NCBI RefSeq assembly: GCF_001641265.1
Contig: NW_020167543.1
Location: 211,501-275,500 of the forward strand
Reading direction: 5' to 3'
Source of the DNA: Pseudogymnoascus destructans
Lineage: Eukaryota; Ascomycota; Leotiomycetes; Thelebolales; Thelebolaceae
DNA: 64,000 nt
The position numbers and the translations under genes are program-made. Shown here piece by piece: positions 53,791 through 64,000 of this stretch. Position 1 is the first letter of the stretch. Every line of letters starts with the position of its first letter. The notes under the pieces were generated by a model, which saw nothing but the letters and a program-made list of their open reading frames with translations, was not told the DNA's origin and ran no database searches.

Positions 53791-54926
53791 CTACACCAAA
53801 TGATTCATCATATTCTGTGCTTTGATCACCTCGCCTACTTGAGTTAGTATATGTAACTTGTCCGCGGATGGGTTCAATTACCTCTCTCGGCATAGTCCAC
53901 CAAAATGAAGTTAGGAGTGGCGCCATGCGCCTCTTGGCAGAGCCCTACCTGCGCCATGATCGATGCCACGCTATTAGTCTTCTCTGCCTCCAGGATATCT
54001 GGAACTAAGACGCCATCCTTGCCGGGGGTGAGAGCAAAGTCGAGGACGTGGTTGATGATCGAAAAGCGACCAGCTGATGATGCATTAGGCGGCCTATCGA
54101 CAGAGCATCTATAACTGTCAGTACAGAATGTCAATACAGGTACATGGTATAGTCTTACTGTGGAAATTTTGGATCTGTTTGGGAGAAGGGCGTCTCAAAG
54201 CAGTATGCGAACTCGTCGAGGATATACGGGACCTTGGCGGTATCTGCGTGGTAATCTAACAAGCATTAGAAAGTGGTCGTCTGGAGGGCAAAACTTGAGC
54301 TCACCAAGGAACATAACGAGCCTCTTATTGGAATTAATCATCTCCTGCAGCGTCGGCCACTCGTTCGAGGCGAGTTTTTTCGGCGGCGTATATGCCAACT
54401 TTGCGAGCCCGCTGTTGATCATTGCCTTGCCAAAGATGGATACATCCGCATTATCCTGGTTGGTGAGGAGAAGGGTGACAACTTCATTTGGATGAGCCAC
54501 CATCCACTTATTGATGCGCTCCAGATACTTCACGAGTGGGCCAGTGTTGAGGAGAAAGCACGACGTATGACACATGTACATTTCACCCAGTCCGAAGAGA
54601 TTATGTGTCTGTCGAGTGTGAGGCCCCGAGGTAAATATTCTGAAAGGGGCTGTATGTTACCTGAGCTTGTAGGAAGCGGATCCCCATATCCAATTGCCCC
54701 TCGACCTCGAGCCCTTGATTCTGGGTAGGCAGCTCCCCTACGAAGGCGCTGCTCAGGGTTCAGTTTCAGCATTTCTCGTATTCTGTGGGGGCCCTTACCT
54801 GTTATGGGCGCCTATCTGAGTGACATTTGAGTATTTGCGGCCGCAGAGTCGGGCATCGCCATTGCATCCAAGAGCAGAAGAAGCAAGCGATGCGAGCAAA
54901 AGTAGAGATTGAATGTTAATCCGCAT
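53791..54926 (-). CDS. Secreted PI-PLC X-domain-like phosphodiesterase
   Basis: Six exons on the minus strand, 54799-54926, 54661-54748, 54305-54608, 54159-54255, 53882-54108 and 53791-53834, with introns of 47-52 nt, give 295 residues. A signal peptide (MRINIQSLLLLASLASSALG) is followed by TQIGAHNSAF with the first catalytic His, then LDMGIRFLQAQTHN, YMCHTSCFLLNTGPL with the second His region, and NEVVTLLLTNQDN, the beta-strand typical of PLC-like TIM barrels. Later blocks are YHADTAKVPYILDEFAYCFE, FSIINHVLDF and FILVDYAERG. Related fungal proteins are annotated as PLC-like phosphodiesterases with unknown substrate. The first exon stops within the GAHN-S codon, a frequent split in this family. 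Confidence 0.9.
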
Positions 54927-55789
54927 AATGATAAGAGTGTGCGACTGATTAGTCTGTAGTCAATGCAAGTGAGAGGGATCTAAAGGTGGCGGCTATTGCC
55001 AGAGGTATGAGATGCGTAGGTCAACTGTAGGCAGTATAGAGAATGGATTAAAGGAAAGGAATGATAATATGATAAAGGATACTGTGGCAGGTGGATATAC
55101 TTATGTAGTTCATGAGATCTAGAATATTGACGCCGATGAGCCTCCAGTGAGCCACTAGAAGGAGCCACATCCTAGAATATTTAGGAAAGAACGACCGGGC
55201 AGCTGCCTCCTCATCCTGCACCTCATTGCACCTGCCAGTATAGGCCGGCCACTATAAGGTGGGCCCGCCAAATATGACCTTGCAGGGGGGGTGGTGACGG
55301 CGAAGCCAACAACATCGTAACAAGACAAAAACAAAGCACAGAAGGTAGAAAGGGAGGCAGAATGTGGTGGCACAGGTTGAGTGATATATACGCAGATGAC
55401 CGCCTGGCTAGGCTTCACCTAGGCGCTTGATGAACCTTGGTCATAATATAAAGTTAAATGAGAGCATGGGATGAAGATCTTAAGATCTTGGGGATCTGTA
55501 TACTCTCATGTGCCGGCATGTCTTGAGATTAAGAAATCGAAATGTCCATATTGGGCTTATGATTGGTGGTGGTGATAGTTTCATGATCCTTCGGACGGAC
55601 CAATCATCTGCCTAGCCTGGATGTGGCTGTATCCACAGATCTAGCACGTGAACGAGTTCCAGTATACGTGTACGGACACCGGCGTCCGAATACTAAGCGA
55701 ACGACATCGCGGACACCCCTGGATTTGTAAGCGGTTACCTAAGCAAACCCCAGCAAAGTAATTCATAGTAGAGTAGAATAGCTAGTTAT
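54927..55789. other. Intergenic, no gene seen
   Basis: Upstream region of the PLC-like gene followed by sequence without motifs, ending at the hAT element. Confidence 0.5.
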
Positions 55790-55805
55790 CAGTGTTGCCC
55801 GAGTA

Positions 55806-57001
55806 CAGTAAAGCACCGTTATAACGATGTATTTGCTGCCAGCAGAATATATCGTTATAATGATAATATCGCTATATTGATTCTTATGTAATCCAACTAT
55901 CTAATGTACTCTGCACCCGTGACTCTTGATCTAATTGTAATGGTGGGTGCACCAGATATGAGAATCTAGCCACCCAAGGAAGGGATGAATTTACTAAGAC
56001 AACACACTGTCTTAGGAAACAGAGCCAAAGGGTTGTAGCTTAGACTATTCCACAACGCAGCAATCAGGTGTATGATGTGGTGAAGTGGTTTAGACAAGTT
56101 GCAACAAATGTTGAGTCTGAGAACTCAGGGGTAAGTCAGAGGTTAGCACCTCACTGACTTTTCAAAAAACAGAGAATAACAAGATCAATGCTTGGAAGCT
56201 TGGAAAAGACGTAGAAGTATGTGCTAGTCGATTTACTGTATTGCCTGCTTGCCCTTTCTTAAGGAAAGGGCAATCCTATTTATGCCAAAGGAGTGTAGTT
56301 CTCTCATTTTCCATGACTTTCCATGACTAACCAGGCTTGGTAAATGTATTAGAAATCAAGTGCGACCCACAACTAGCTTGCTAATCATGTAGTGAACGTA
56401 AGAGAATCCCATAGAACCATCTCTTGGGTTCCTAGCCTATAGGAAGTGAAAAGGAGGTCCAAGGTCAGAGTACCTATAGACAAATTATGTCATAACTTAA
56501 CCAATCTTGTGGGTAACTAAGGAGCGATGACGTGTAATGAATCATAGAGGGTTGTAGAAGCTTCTAGAGCTATCGTTCATGTTCCTAGGCCTCTAGTTGG
56601 TAGAGATATGCCATGTGGTAGTATTGGCCCACCCCCTTAAGGAGGAGATTTTCTTAATAACTTGTTCAATGAGTGTCCAAATGATATGCCGTGATGTATG
56701 TAGCATAAACAGATGTAGTAGAAGAGTTTGCAGCAATCGTTGAGTAGTATTGCTTCTGTTGTTGGTGTGATAAGCCAAGATATGTATGGTGACTTGTAGG
56801 TTTGAGGAGGAGATTTCTAAGTTTGCTCTTGAGTTTGATAGCAAACTGAGTGCAACGAATGTCAGTATGACAGATATTCAGGAAGGGAGCTGCGATATCG
56901 TGATAATCGGTAATTGTATGGTGGTGTTGTCGGGACCAGGAAAAATATCGCAATAATGAAGTTATCGCTTTATCGAGAATCGTTATAACGATGCTTTACT
57001 G
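55806..57001. mobile_element. pogo II short derivative, carrying LTR3 copy E
   Basis: Left end CAGTAAAGCACCGTTATAAC and right end GTTATAACGATGCTTTACTG are inverted repeats, flanked by TA (55804-55805, 57002-57003). Apart from LTR3 copy E only about 260 bp remain, so it has no transposase. The left end is the same terminus found at 9127-9199 and contains the uninterrupted site where pogo I sits elsewhere. Confidence 0.82.
55936..56872 (+). repeat. LTR3 copy E, full length
   Basis: 937 bp from TGTAATGGTGGGTG to AGTATGACA. The flanks CTAAT and GATAT do not match, so it is not a simple solo LTR; one side was probably deleted. Shares an extra segment (CACCCCCTTAAGGAGGAGAT to GATGTAGTAGAAGAG, about 56630-56730) with copy D only. 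Confidence 0.92.
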
Positions 57002-57217
57002 TACTACTCAGAGTACTACTCAGAGATCTTTGAGTAGAGTACTGTTTTTTGGGCTCGAGTAGAGTAGTACTCGAGTATAAAAATGAAAACATGATTGATA
57101 GCTATATAGACTATGGAAATACAGTAACTATGCATCCTCATCTTCCTCTGAATCCTCACCTGCTGATACCACGCCCCCAATTCCTAAGACATATAAGATA
57201 TCGTAGTGTAGATGGTG

Positions 57218-58279
57218 CTAATCTGTTCGTTTCTTTATAATAATATCACTACCAACACTAAACACTCGCTCAGATTCCGCTGATATACCAGGAATTGCTA
57301 AATGATCTTTGGCAATTGCGGCAAGTATTGGATATTGGTATTGCTTACTTGCCCAAAACTTGAGTATATCAATTTTAGGCCCAAGAGTTGGCTCGTTCAT
57401 CCAGCGCTTCCATTCTGGATCTAAATCTAGCTGCCATTGTGAGACATATAGCTCATCCTCAGAATCAGACTCTGTCTTCTTAGAATTCTCATCTTCTAAT
57501 TCCTCATCTTGGATACTTTCCATAACCTTTGCTGCTTGGATGTCTAATGCCTTGCCTGAATATTTATAATAACAGTCTTGCCATTGTGCTTTTGCCTGCC
57601 TTTTTCGTATACCTTGAATGCTTTTTGGCCAAATAATATCAAATACGTTAAAGTTATAACGTCGCATATTGTAGCTATAGTTGAATGACTCTGCTGTTGA
57701 TTTGTTGCAAGTGTATAATACTCATTAAGCTTTTTTAATGCTGCTAAACAAGCATCGTATATTGTGCTATTCTCTGTATATCCAGCTTTAAAGACTTCAA
57801 GCTTTTGTGTCATTCTCATATACTGTATAACAGCATAATTTAAAGTAGGATAAGAAGAGCCTTGTAGCTTCTCTGTTGGGCGTATAAAGATATAGAAAAA
57901 ATCTAATAACGCCTTCATTGTTTGCCAATCTTTTTCTGTTAAAGCTATATATTTTATACTTAAATCAAGCTGTTGAGATGCACAGAGAGCTGTTATTGGA
58001 CCTTGTAATCGTAACGCTAAATGAAGCATATAATATGTTGAGCTCCATCGTACTGGCATATCGAGGCTAAGCTGCTTAAACTCAATATTTGCAGCTTCAC
58101 ATTGCTTTTTTAAGGCATCCTTCCATTGTCGTCGGTTGCGAAACACATATATATGATGCTGAAGTTTGCTAAGAACAGCTACTGACTCATTTTCTGGTAG
58201 TGATGGAACTCGGGCAGCTCCATACTCAAGGCGGTATGCGTTTGGCTCATCTGCTGGTACTGCCTTTAATGATGTTAGG
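57218..58279 (-). pseudogene. hAT transposase, 5' truncated, one frameshift
   Basis: Minus-strand frame from 58279: VPADEPNAYRLEYGAARVPS, LSLDMPVRWSSTYYMLHLAL and LTEKDWQTMKALLDFFYIFI, all typical of hAT proteins. A frameshift near 57660 is needed to go on with FNVFDIIWPKSIQGIRKRQA and the C-terminal hAT dimerisation block DILKFWASKQYQYPILAAIA, DHLAIPGISAESERVFSVGS. The frame ends at 57218. The N-terminal BED zinc finger is missing because LTR3 copy F interrupts the gene at 58280. Confidence 0.88.
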
Positions 58280-59396
58280 TGTAATGGTGGGTGCACCAGA
58301 TGTGAGAATCTAGCCACCCAAGGAAGGGATGATTCTACTAAGACAACACACTGTCTTAGGAAACAGAGCCAAAGGGTTGTAGCTTAGACTATTCCACAAC
58401 GCAGCAATCAATGTCATACTGACATTCGTTGCACTCAGTTTGCTATCAAACTCAAGAGCAAACTTAGAAATCTCCTCCTCAAACCTACAAGTCACTATAT
58501 ATATTTTGGCTTGTCACACCAACAACAAGAGCAATACTACTCAACGATTGCTACAACCCTCTATGATTTATTACACGTCATTGCTCCTTAGTTACTGGGC
58601 CGATATGACCACATAGCATATCTCTACAACCCTCTATGATTCATTACATGTCATCACTCCTTCGTTACTGGCTAATACTACACATGACATATCTCTATCA
58701 ACTAGAGGCCTAGGAACATGAACGATAGCTCCAAAAGCTTCTACAACCGTCTATGATTCATTACACATCATCGCTCCTTAGTTACCCACAAGATTGGTTA
58801 AGTTATGACATAGTTTGTCTATAGGGGTACTCTGACCTTGGACCTCCTTTCACTTCCTATAGGCTAGGAACCTAGGAGATGGTTCTATGGGATTCTCTTA
58901 TGTCGACTACAGTTACCAAGCCTGGTTAGTAATGGAAAGTCTTGGAAAATGAGAGAACTACACTCCTTTAGCATAAATAGGATTGCCCTTTCCTTAAGAA
59001 AGGGCAAGGAGACAATACAGTAAATTGACTATCACATACTTCTACGTCTTTTCCAAGCTTCCAAGCATTGATCTTGTTACTCCTTGTTTCTGAAAAGTCA
59101 GTGAGGTGCTAACCTCTGACTTATCCCTGAGTTCTCAGACTCAACATTTGTTACAACTTGTCTAAACCACTCCACTATATCACACACCTGATTGCTGCAT
59201 TGTGGAATAGTTTAAGCTATGACCCTTTGGCTCTTTTACCTAAGACAGTGTGTTGTCTTAGTAAAATCATGCCTTCCTTGGGTGGCTAGATTCTCACATC
59301 TGGTGCACCCACCATTACAATCAAGTGTATGATGCAGTGGAGTGGTTTAGACAAGTTGTACAAATGTTGAGTCTGAGAACTCAGGGATAAGTCAGA
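58280..59396 (+). repeat. LTR3 copy F, split by copy G and 3' truncated
   Basis: 58280-58411 is the first 132 bp of LTR3; after copy G and its target duplication the sequence resumes (GTGTATGATGCAGTGGAG, GAACTCAGGGATAAGTCAG) and is lost at about 59396. It interrupts the hAT transposase, preceded by TTAGG. Confidence 0.88.
58412..59319 (-). repeat. Solo LTR3 copy G with target duplication ATCAA
   Basis: 908 bp, inverted, flanked by ATCAA at 58407-58411 and 59320-59324, inserted within another LTR3 (copy F). Close twin of copy B at 41760. Confidence 0.95.
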
Positions 59397-59426
59397 TGTC
59401 ATGATCGACTCAGTGTACAACCACGT

Positions 59427-59494
59427 TATAGTCATTAAGATATTAAAACTTAGGTCTAAAGTGGGGGCCAAAACTTAGTATCTTAATGACTATA
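59427..59494. repeat. Hairpin-forming inverted repeat
   Basis: TATAGTCATTAAGATATTAA (59427-59446) and its near complement (59475-59494), separated by about 28 bp. Confidence 0.8.
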
Positions 59495-59540
59495 AGCCTA
59501 ATTGCTTTAAAATTCAAATAAGGCACTTTAAATGACTATA

Positions 59541-61400
59541 ACGTGCGTGCATAACGAATGATACAACATAACGAATGATACACTACCTTGAATCCACACA
59601 ACTCCTCTAGTAAACAGTAAATCCCTTCACAACAAAAGATGCCGCAGAAAAACGATGAACGCCAAGTTATATTAGCTCTTCAGGCGATGCAAAATGACCC
59701 TAAGCTAAGTGCTCGAGCTGCTGGAAAGCTCTATTTTGTCGATCATCAGAAGCTTAGTCGTCGTAAGCATGGTATGCATTCACGACGCGATATTTCTGCC
59801 AATTTGCGGAAAATGACTGACTTAGAGGAATCAATCCTTGTCCAGTATATTCTCGACCTAGCTGCTAAAGAATTTCCTCCCCGATTGTCTGTTGTGGGAG
59901 ATATTGCAAATCGACTTCTCGCGACACGCGACACGTTACCTGTCAAGACGCGCTGGGCTTCCAACTTTGTTAAACGTCGCATAGAACTCAAAACAAGGTT
60001 CCAGCGCAAATACGACTATCAGAGGGCTAAATGCGAAGACCCAGTAATTATTCATAGCTGGTTTGAGCTTGTGCGAAACACAATTGTGAAGTACGGCATC
60101 CACGATGCGGATATTTACAACTTCGATGAGACAGGGTTTATGATGGGCATTATTTCAACTGCAACAGTGGTAACAAGCTCTGATGGACGTACGAAGGCAA
60201 AGAAAGTACAGCCTGGCAATCGTGAATGGGCTACAGTAATACAGGGTGTTAATTCCCAAGGCTGGGCGATTCCACCATTTATTATTGTTGCAGGCAAAAA
60301 CCACCTCACGTCTTGGTATGAAAACAGCGGATTTCCACCAAACTGGGTAATTGCTGTTACAGATAATGGTTGGACAACAAATGAGAAAGGCATGGATTGG
60401 ATCCGACATTTCGAGAAGCATACAAAACCTCGAACTGTAGGTGGTTATCGTTTGTTGATCGTTGATGGTCATGAAAGCCATCACTCAGACAAATTTGAGG
60501 AATACTGCAAGGAAAACAATATTATCACTCTATGTATGCCGGCTCATTCTTCTCATATCCTCCAACCACTCGATGTTGGGTGTTTTGGCCCACTGAAAAT
60601 GGCTTATGGGCAGCAAATCGAAAACATGATGCAGGCTCACATCACGCATATTACGAAGGATGACTTCTTTCCCGCATTTCACGCTGCTTTCTTTATTGCA
60701 ATGACTGAAAACAACATCCGAGGAGGCTTCCGAGGCACTGGGCTTTTCCCATTTGATCCTGATAGTGTGGTTTCTATGCTTGATCTCAGATTTAGAACCC
60801 CGACACCACAAAACTCCCGCCCTAGCACCGCTCAACCTTGGGTTTCCCAGACACCAAATAACCAAAATGAAGCCTTATCACAGACAGCTTTCATTAAAAA
60901 TCGAATTGCACATCATCAAAATAGCTCACCAACCTCTATTTACAATGCTGTTGACCAATTTTCAAAGGGAGCATCACAAATGATGTATCAATTAGCATTG
61001 TTAAAAGCAGAGAACGAAATTCTTCAGCAAGGGATGGAACAACTTAGCAAACGCAGAAGGGCTAAAAAAACACGCCTACAGCAAGGAGGATCACTTACAC
61101 AACACGAAGCACAAGAGTTACAAGATGAGAGGGGCCTTGCGCAACAAGTAAAGCAAGAAACACAGGCAGGGAGTGGTCGGAAGCCAAGGAAAGAAACACG
61201 CGCAAGGCGCTGTGGCAACTGTGGTGGCACAAAACACAATGCACGCACCTGTCAGATGGTAATAGAGGTATCTGAGGATGAGTATTCTACATAGCTTTAA
61301 TTGATTTATAGCGTTGTAGTGGAATTATCATAGTATTTGTTAAGTGAGCACATTGGACTGCATCATTCGTTATGTTGTATCATTCGTTATGCACGCACGT
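59541..61400 (+). mobile_element. Fot1-like DNA transposon, apparently intact
   Basis: The left end ACGTGCGTGCATAACGAATG and the right end are inverted repeats of about 42 bp, flanked by TA (59539-59540 and 61401-61402). Each end holds two copies of CATAACGAATGATAC. Length 1,860 bp and a single open transposase gene fit Fot1 of Fusarium (about 1.9 kb, ~44-bp ends). Confidence 0.92.
59639..61294 (+). CDS. Fot1-like transposase (551 aa) with C-terminal CCHC knuckle
   Basis: Single open frame, 551 residues, no stops. The N-terminal part holds the Psq/CENP-B-type helix-turn-helix (ALQAMQNDPKLSARAAGKLY.. VKTRWASNFVKRR). The DDE_1 catalytic core has the first Asp in IYNFDETGFMMG (near 163), the second in LLIVDGHESHHSDKF (near 278) and the third in HILQPLDVGCFGPLK (near 310). 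The C-terminus has a Gln/Arg-rich helix and RRCGNCGGTKHNARTC, with spacing C-x2-C-x4-H-x4-C like retroviral zinc knuckles. It catalyses cut-and-paste transposition into TA. An intact frame plus matching ends suggests recent activity; expression is unknown. Confidence 0.93.
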   Translation: MPQKNDERQVILALQAMQNDPKLSARAAGKLYFVDHQKLSRRKHGMHSRRDISANLRKMTDLEESILVQYILDLAAKEFPPRLSVVGDIANRLLATRDTLPVKTRWASNFVKRRIELKTRFQRKYDYQRAKCEDPVIIHSWFELVRNTIVKYGIHDADIYNFDETGFMMGIISTATVVTSSDGRTKAKKVQPGNREWATVIQGVNSQGWAIPPFIIVAGKNHLTSWYENSGFPPNWVIAVTDNGWTTNEKGMDWIRHFEKHTKPRTVGGYRLLIVDGHESHHSDKFEEYCKENNIITLCMPAHSSHILQPLDVGCFGPLKMAYGQQIENMMQAHITHITKDDFFPAFHAAFFIAMTENNIRGGFRGTGLFPFDPDSVVSMLDLRFRTPTPQNSRPSTAQPWVSQTPNNQNEALSQTAFIKNRIAHHQNSSPTSIYNAVDQFSKGASQMMYQLALLKAENEILQQGMEQLSKRRRAKKTRLQQGGSLTQHEAQELQDERGLAQQVKQETQAGSGRKPRKETRARRCGNCGGTKHNARTCQMVIEVSEDEYST

Positions 61401-61682
61401 TAAGCCTAATTGCTTTAAATTTCAAATAAGACACTTTAAATGCTTATAAAAGGCTAAATATACATTTTTATAGTTTACTACTAAATAGTTGTTGAGATGT
61501 ATTTAGTTACAAAATTCATCGTTTTGGGTGTAAAATGGGGTGGGCAACTCGTTCGTGTGGGCAACTTGTACGTGAAATACGTTATTTGAATGAACTACTA
61601 TTACAGTCCTTAACACCGTCCTTTGAAACGCTTAATAAATGGAACTATTATACAACATTGTCGATTTTATGCAAATCACACC
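61401..61682. other. Flank of Fot1-like element, no gene
   Basis: Starts with AGCCTAATTGCTTTAAATTT, a repeat of the sequence on the other side of the transposon (about 59494-59535). Then AT-rich sequence to the stop of the DUF4396-like gene. Confidence 0.5.
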
Positions 61683-62369
61683 TCAATGACACGCCTTGCC
61701 ATACTTCCGCAGTCTGTGGTAATTATACGGCAATGGTGTCAAGAACCCGGCTGCTATCGATACAATAGCAGCGCCCCAGAACTGCGGCGAGTCAAGCTGG
61801 ATGACCCCTCCGGTTAAATGGTAATCAACAAGGTTCTCGGCCAGTTCCATCGATACCATTGATAGCAGACTCATTCCTGCAGCCGTCTTGGCCGCCAACC
61901 TCCAGCCAAGTTGATCACGGCCGAGGCGGAGAAGAACAGTCTCCAGAAGTAGAGAAGTCGTGACACCGCTCGCCACTAAATCTCGTTAGCTGAGAAAATG
62001 CAAATCGATGACCAGGCTCTTACTGGAAATTGCCATGATTGCCCCAGTCCCAAGATCCGGATGGAAAGCTTGGAGATACCACATGGATGAGAAGTCGCCG
62101 AGAGTACAGCCAACTAGACATCGTAGTGTGTTTACACCAGCTCGATTCCAGACTGTCCTCGACGCCCAGAACTGCAATGAAAATACCGAAGGAGGCAGCT
62201 TCTTTCCGTCATTTTTGCTGCATGGAGTCTTTGGGGAACTTTGGGTGCATTTTGGCCGAAGCTGAAATGCGGTTGCACGGGTTATCTTTCTCAAGGAACT
62301 CGAGTAGATACGGCCCGGAGGGGGCAAACGAGTCGAGAATCTGAACATAATTGATTGTATGACTGACAC
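61683..62369 (-). CDS. DUF4396-like membrane protein, probably mitochondrial
   Basis: Two exons on the minus strand, 62024-62369 and 61683-61975, with a 48-nt intron (GTAAGA..CTAAC..TAG), give 212 residues. The N-terminus is rich in Ser, Arg and Lys with few acids (FSTRLPPPGRIYSSSLRKIT), like a mitochondrial presequence. The rest has hydrophobic helices with polar residues: VNTLRCLVGCTLGDFSSMWY, MAISMASGVTTSLLLETVLL, MSLLSMVSMELAENLVDY and FWGAAIVSIAAGFLTPLPYN. The pattern of Gly, Met and acidic residues in the helices, and LNxLVGCxxG, recall the DUF4396 family; its function is unknown. Divergent from the RIT1 gene. Confidence 0.72.
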
Positions 62370-62830
62370 TGTTGATAATACGAGTGCAATGTATGAATTT
62401 GAGAGCGAAACTCTGTGAGATGTTTATAACGATCAGAAAATGATAATAATGACGACGGGTCTGGTCGCCTTTTAATATCGGTGGGACAGGCTCCACTTTG
62501 GACCGTTCACCACCGCACAAATCACTCACACCTCACAGGCTACGAATCCGACTAATGATTAATGATGCGCATCAGACCTTGAAAATTTAAGAATCAGCGT
62601 AAAAGTCTCACTGGGTTATTGTAAATATTTTCAAGAAGTCTAAATGTCCCTTGTTGGGGAAAGTTCCAAGAGTACGGTGAACCACAGCCAATTTGTGTGG
62701 TAAGTTCGGTCCGATAAATCTTCCTTTGGCAACTTCTGGTGCGGCGAGGGCTTCGTGAGACTCCAAGCCATCCCCGAAATATCCCACTTTAAACGCGTAT
62801 TATAACAAATTCCCACGACATAAGAGGAGA
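62370..62830. promoter_or_regulatory. Divergent upstream region between DUF4396-like gene and RIT1
   Basis: 461 bp between two divergent starts; no named motif. Confidence 0.45.
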
Positions 62831-64000
62831 ATGCCGCCACCAGCTACTGCTTCTGACCTCATCTTCTCGGAACAAGCGAACCATAACTTCTCCAAGACCC
62901 TGGGGGATATTAAACGCCATACTCTCTCCATCCACAACCGCCTCCAGTCGATCCTCGTTGATGCCTCTTTCGTTCAAAGTGTGTCAGAGGCCTACTGCCG
63001 CCCTCTAGTCGCCAATGAACGCTGTGGAAGCTGGTATATTAACCCAGAGGCTAAATCAGGGAGCGCATACTTCAAAAGCACCGATGGACATACAGGTGTT
63101 TGGAAATTTAGCACCCGGAGGTTGAACACACATCTCCTGGAGTTGATTGGAAGGGGTGATGGGTAGGCGCATAGGGAATACTTGGGTTTGGATACGATAC
63201 TAAATCTTTGTAGATGCATCATTGTAGATTCTACTCGACGAGGAAAGAGTTCGTCAGTTCCTTCCATTCATTCAAGGGCGAGCTAACATTACGACAGGAA
63301 TGCCAGATGCCCTGAGCAAGACAATTCCAATTTGGTGTAGCGTCATTAACCGCACCCTCTTCTCAGACAAGCCCGAATACCACAACCTCTACACGCTGCC
63401 ACAGGCTGTCTCGAGCTCTGAGCATGCCCAGATAGCGGCACGATTAGATGGCTTTGCAGAGTCCTTCGCTGGCCTGGGCATCGACATGAAACCGCTCAGA
63501 GAGCACATATCTAAACCGATAAGACCGTTATGGGTAACACCAGAGTCGGCGCTCCCTGTTGAGGAACAAGTGTTCAGCGATTATCACCCCGTCATATGCT
63601 GCACCGCATCTCGGCGAGTTGCCGGTGGTGAAGTTAGTGAGGGGGGATACATTCAAGGCTCTGGGGATGATACTGAGAACTGGGCCTATGGATTGACTCC
63701 TACCGTGTTTTGGTCAAACAGTGAACTCCTACTTTCCACGCCGGAATCTGAGCTCACGAGCTTGATCACTGAGTTGGTATCAAGATTTTCCAACGCCAAT
63801 ACTGGCAAGCCTAGCCCTACCCTTCTGCCACCGACTTCATATCTTTATGTCACATCATTGACATCTCTCGCAGCGCAACCCGCTAGCAGTAGCGACATTA
63901 TTATCACAATTTGCCCCGAAATTACAACCCCTGCAAGCTGGCAGAAAGATAAACATAGGCTGGAGATTGGAATTGGCTCTGGCAAAATTGGAAGCCGCAA
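62831..64000 (+). CDS. RIT1: tRNA A64-2'-O-ribosylphosphate transferase (initiator tRNA modification), 3' partial
   Basis: Exons 62831-63162, 63214-63248 and from 63298 to the window end; introns are 51 and 49 nt. At least 356 codons are present. Recognisable Rit1 blocks: VANERCGSWYINPEAKSGSA, YFKSTDGHTGVWKFSTRRLN, then CIIVDSTRRGK across the introns, MPDALSKTIPIWCSVINR, and GYIQGSGDDTENWAYGLTP. Rit1 adds a phosphoribosyl group to A64 of initiator tRNA-Met so that elongation factor cannot use it. The enzyme is known from fungi and plants. The C-terminal end lies beyond the window. Confidence 0.93.

Larger units (their letters stand above)
55790..58279 (-). mobile_element. hAT transposon, broken by pogo II and LTR3 copies
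   Basis: The end CAGTGTTGCCCGAG (from 55790) has the CAGTG..TTGCC look of hAT termini. After the pogo II insertion it resumes as TACTACTCAGAGTACTACTC, with subterminal repeats and the palindrome ACTCGAGTAGAGTAGTACTC (about 57055-57078). A minus-strand hAT transposase pseudogene follows. The other end is lost at LTR3 copy F. Confidence 0.7.

Overview
The window is nuclear DNA of a filamentous ascomycete (Pezizomycotina). The protein-coding genes have short introns (about 45 to 100 nt, mostly GT..CTAAC/CTGAC..AG). The gene set is typical of that group: CFEM/GPI protein, CYP52-like P450, sphingolipid C9-methyltransferase, NACHT-ankyrin remnant, Ubp3/USP10-type protease, RNF10-like RING protein, Rit1. 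I saw no tRNA and no CRISPR.

Layout. (1) 1-9.2 kb is a nest of transposons: the 3' end of a Ty3/gypsy element (LTR1) sits inside a second Ty3/gypsy element (LTR2), which sits inside a third LTR (LTR3), which sits in a pogo-type transposase (pogo I), which sits in the end of another pogo element (pogo II). (2) 10-17 kb holds ordinary genes (P450, CFEM protein, MFS transporter) and ends in an intradiol-dioxygenase-like pseudogene abutting a NACHT-ankyrin pseudogene that carries a hAT-type MITE. (3) 20-31.7 kb holds genes: sphingolipid C9-methyltransferase, a 4HBT-like protein, an RNF10-like gene divergent from a USP10/Ubp3-like gene, and a doubtful membrane protein. (4) 32-44 kb is a second repeat block with a MITE, a scrambled Ty3 element, fragments of pogo I and II, solo LTRs of all three families with clear 5-bp target duplications, rearranged 18S rRNA pieces between inverted repeats, and a pogo III element split by two solo LTRs. 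(5) 45-55 kb holds a cyclase-family protein, an HD-domain protein, a head-to-head pair for a two-subunit biotin-dependent acyl-CoA carboxylase, and a secreted PI-PLC-X-like protein. (6) 55.8-61.4 kb is a third repeat block: a hAT element broken by pogo II and LTR3 copies, then an apparently intact Fot1-like transposon. (7) 61.7-64 kb holds a DUF4396-like membrane protein divergent from RIT1, which runs off the window.

Main points of interest. Both Ty3/gypsy families carry, downstream of the chromodomain, a gene on the opposite strand encoding a cysteine pattern like a fungal Zn2Cys6 cluster; one copy fits a spliced gene. The same nested arrangement (LTR3 in pogo I in pogo II, same sites, same orientation) occurs at two loci 28 kb apart, which points to duplication of a composite. 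The divergent carboxylase pair looks like one complex co-expressed from a shared promoter.

Exon boundaries were read by eye from splice consensus, reading frame and family conservation; none is backed by transcripts.
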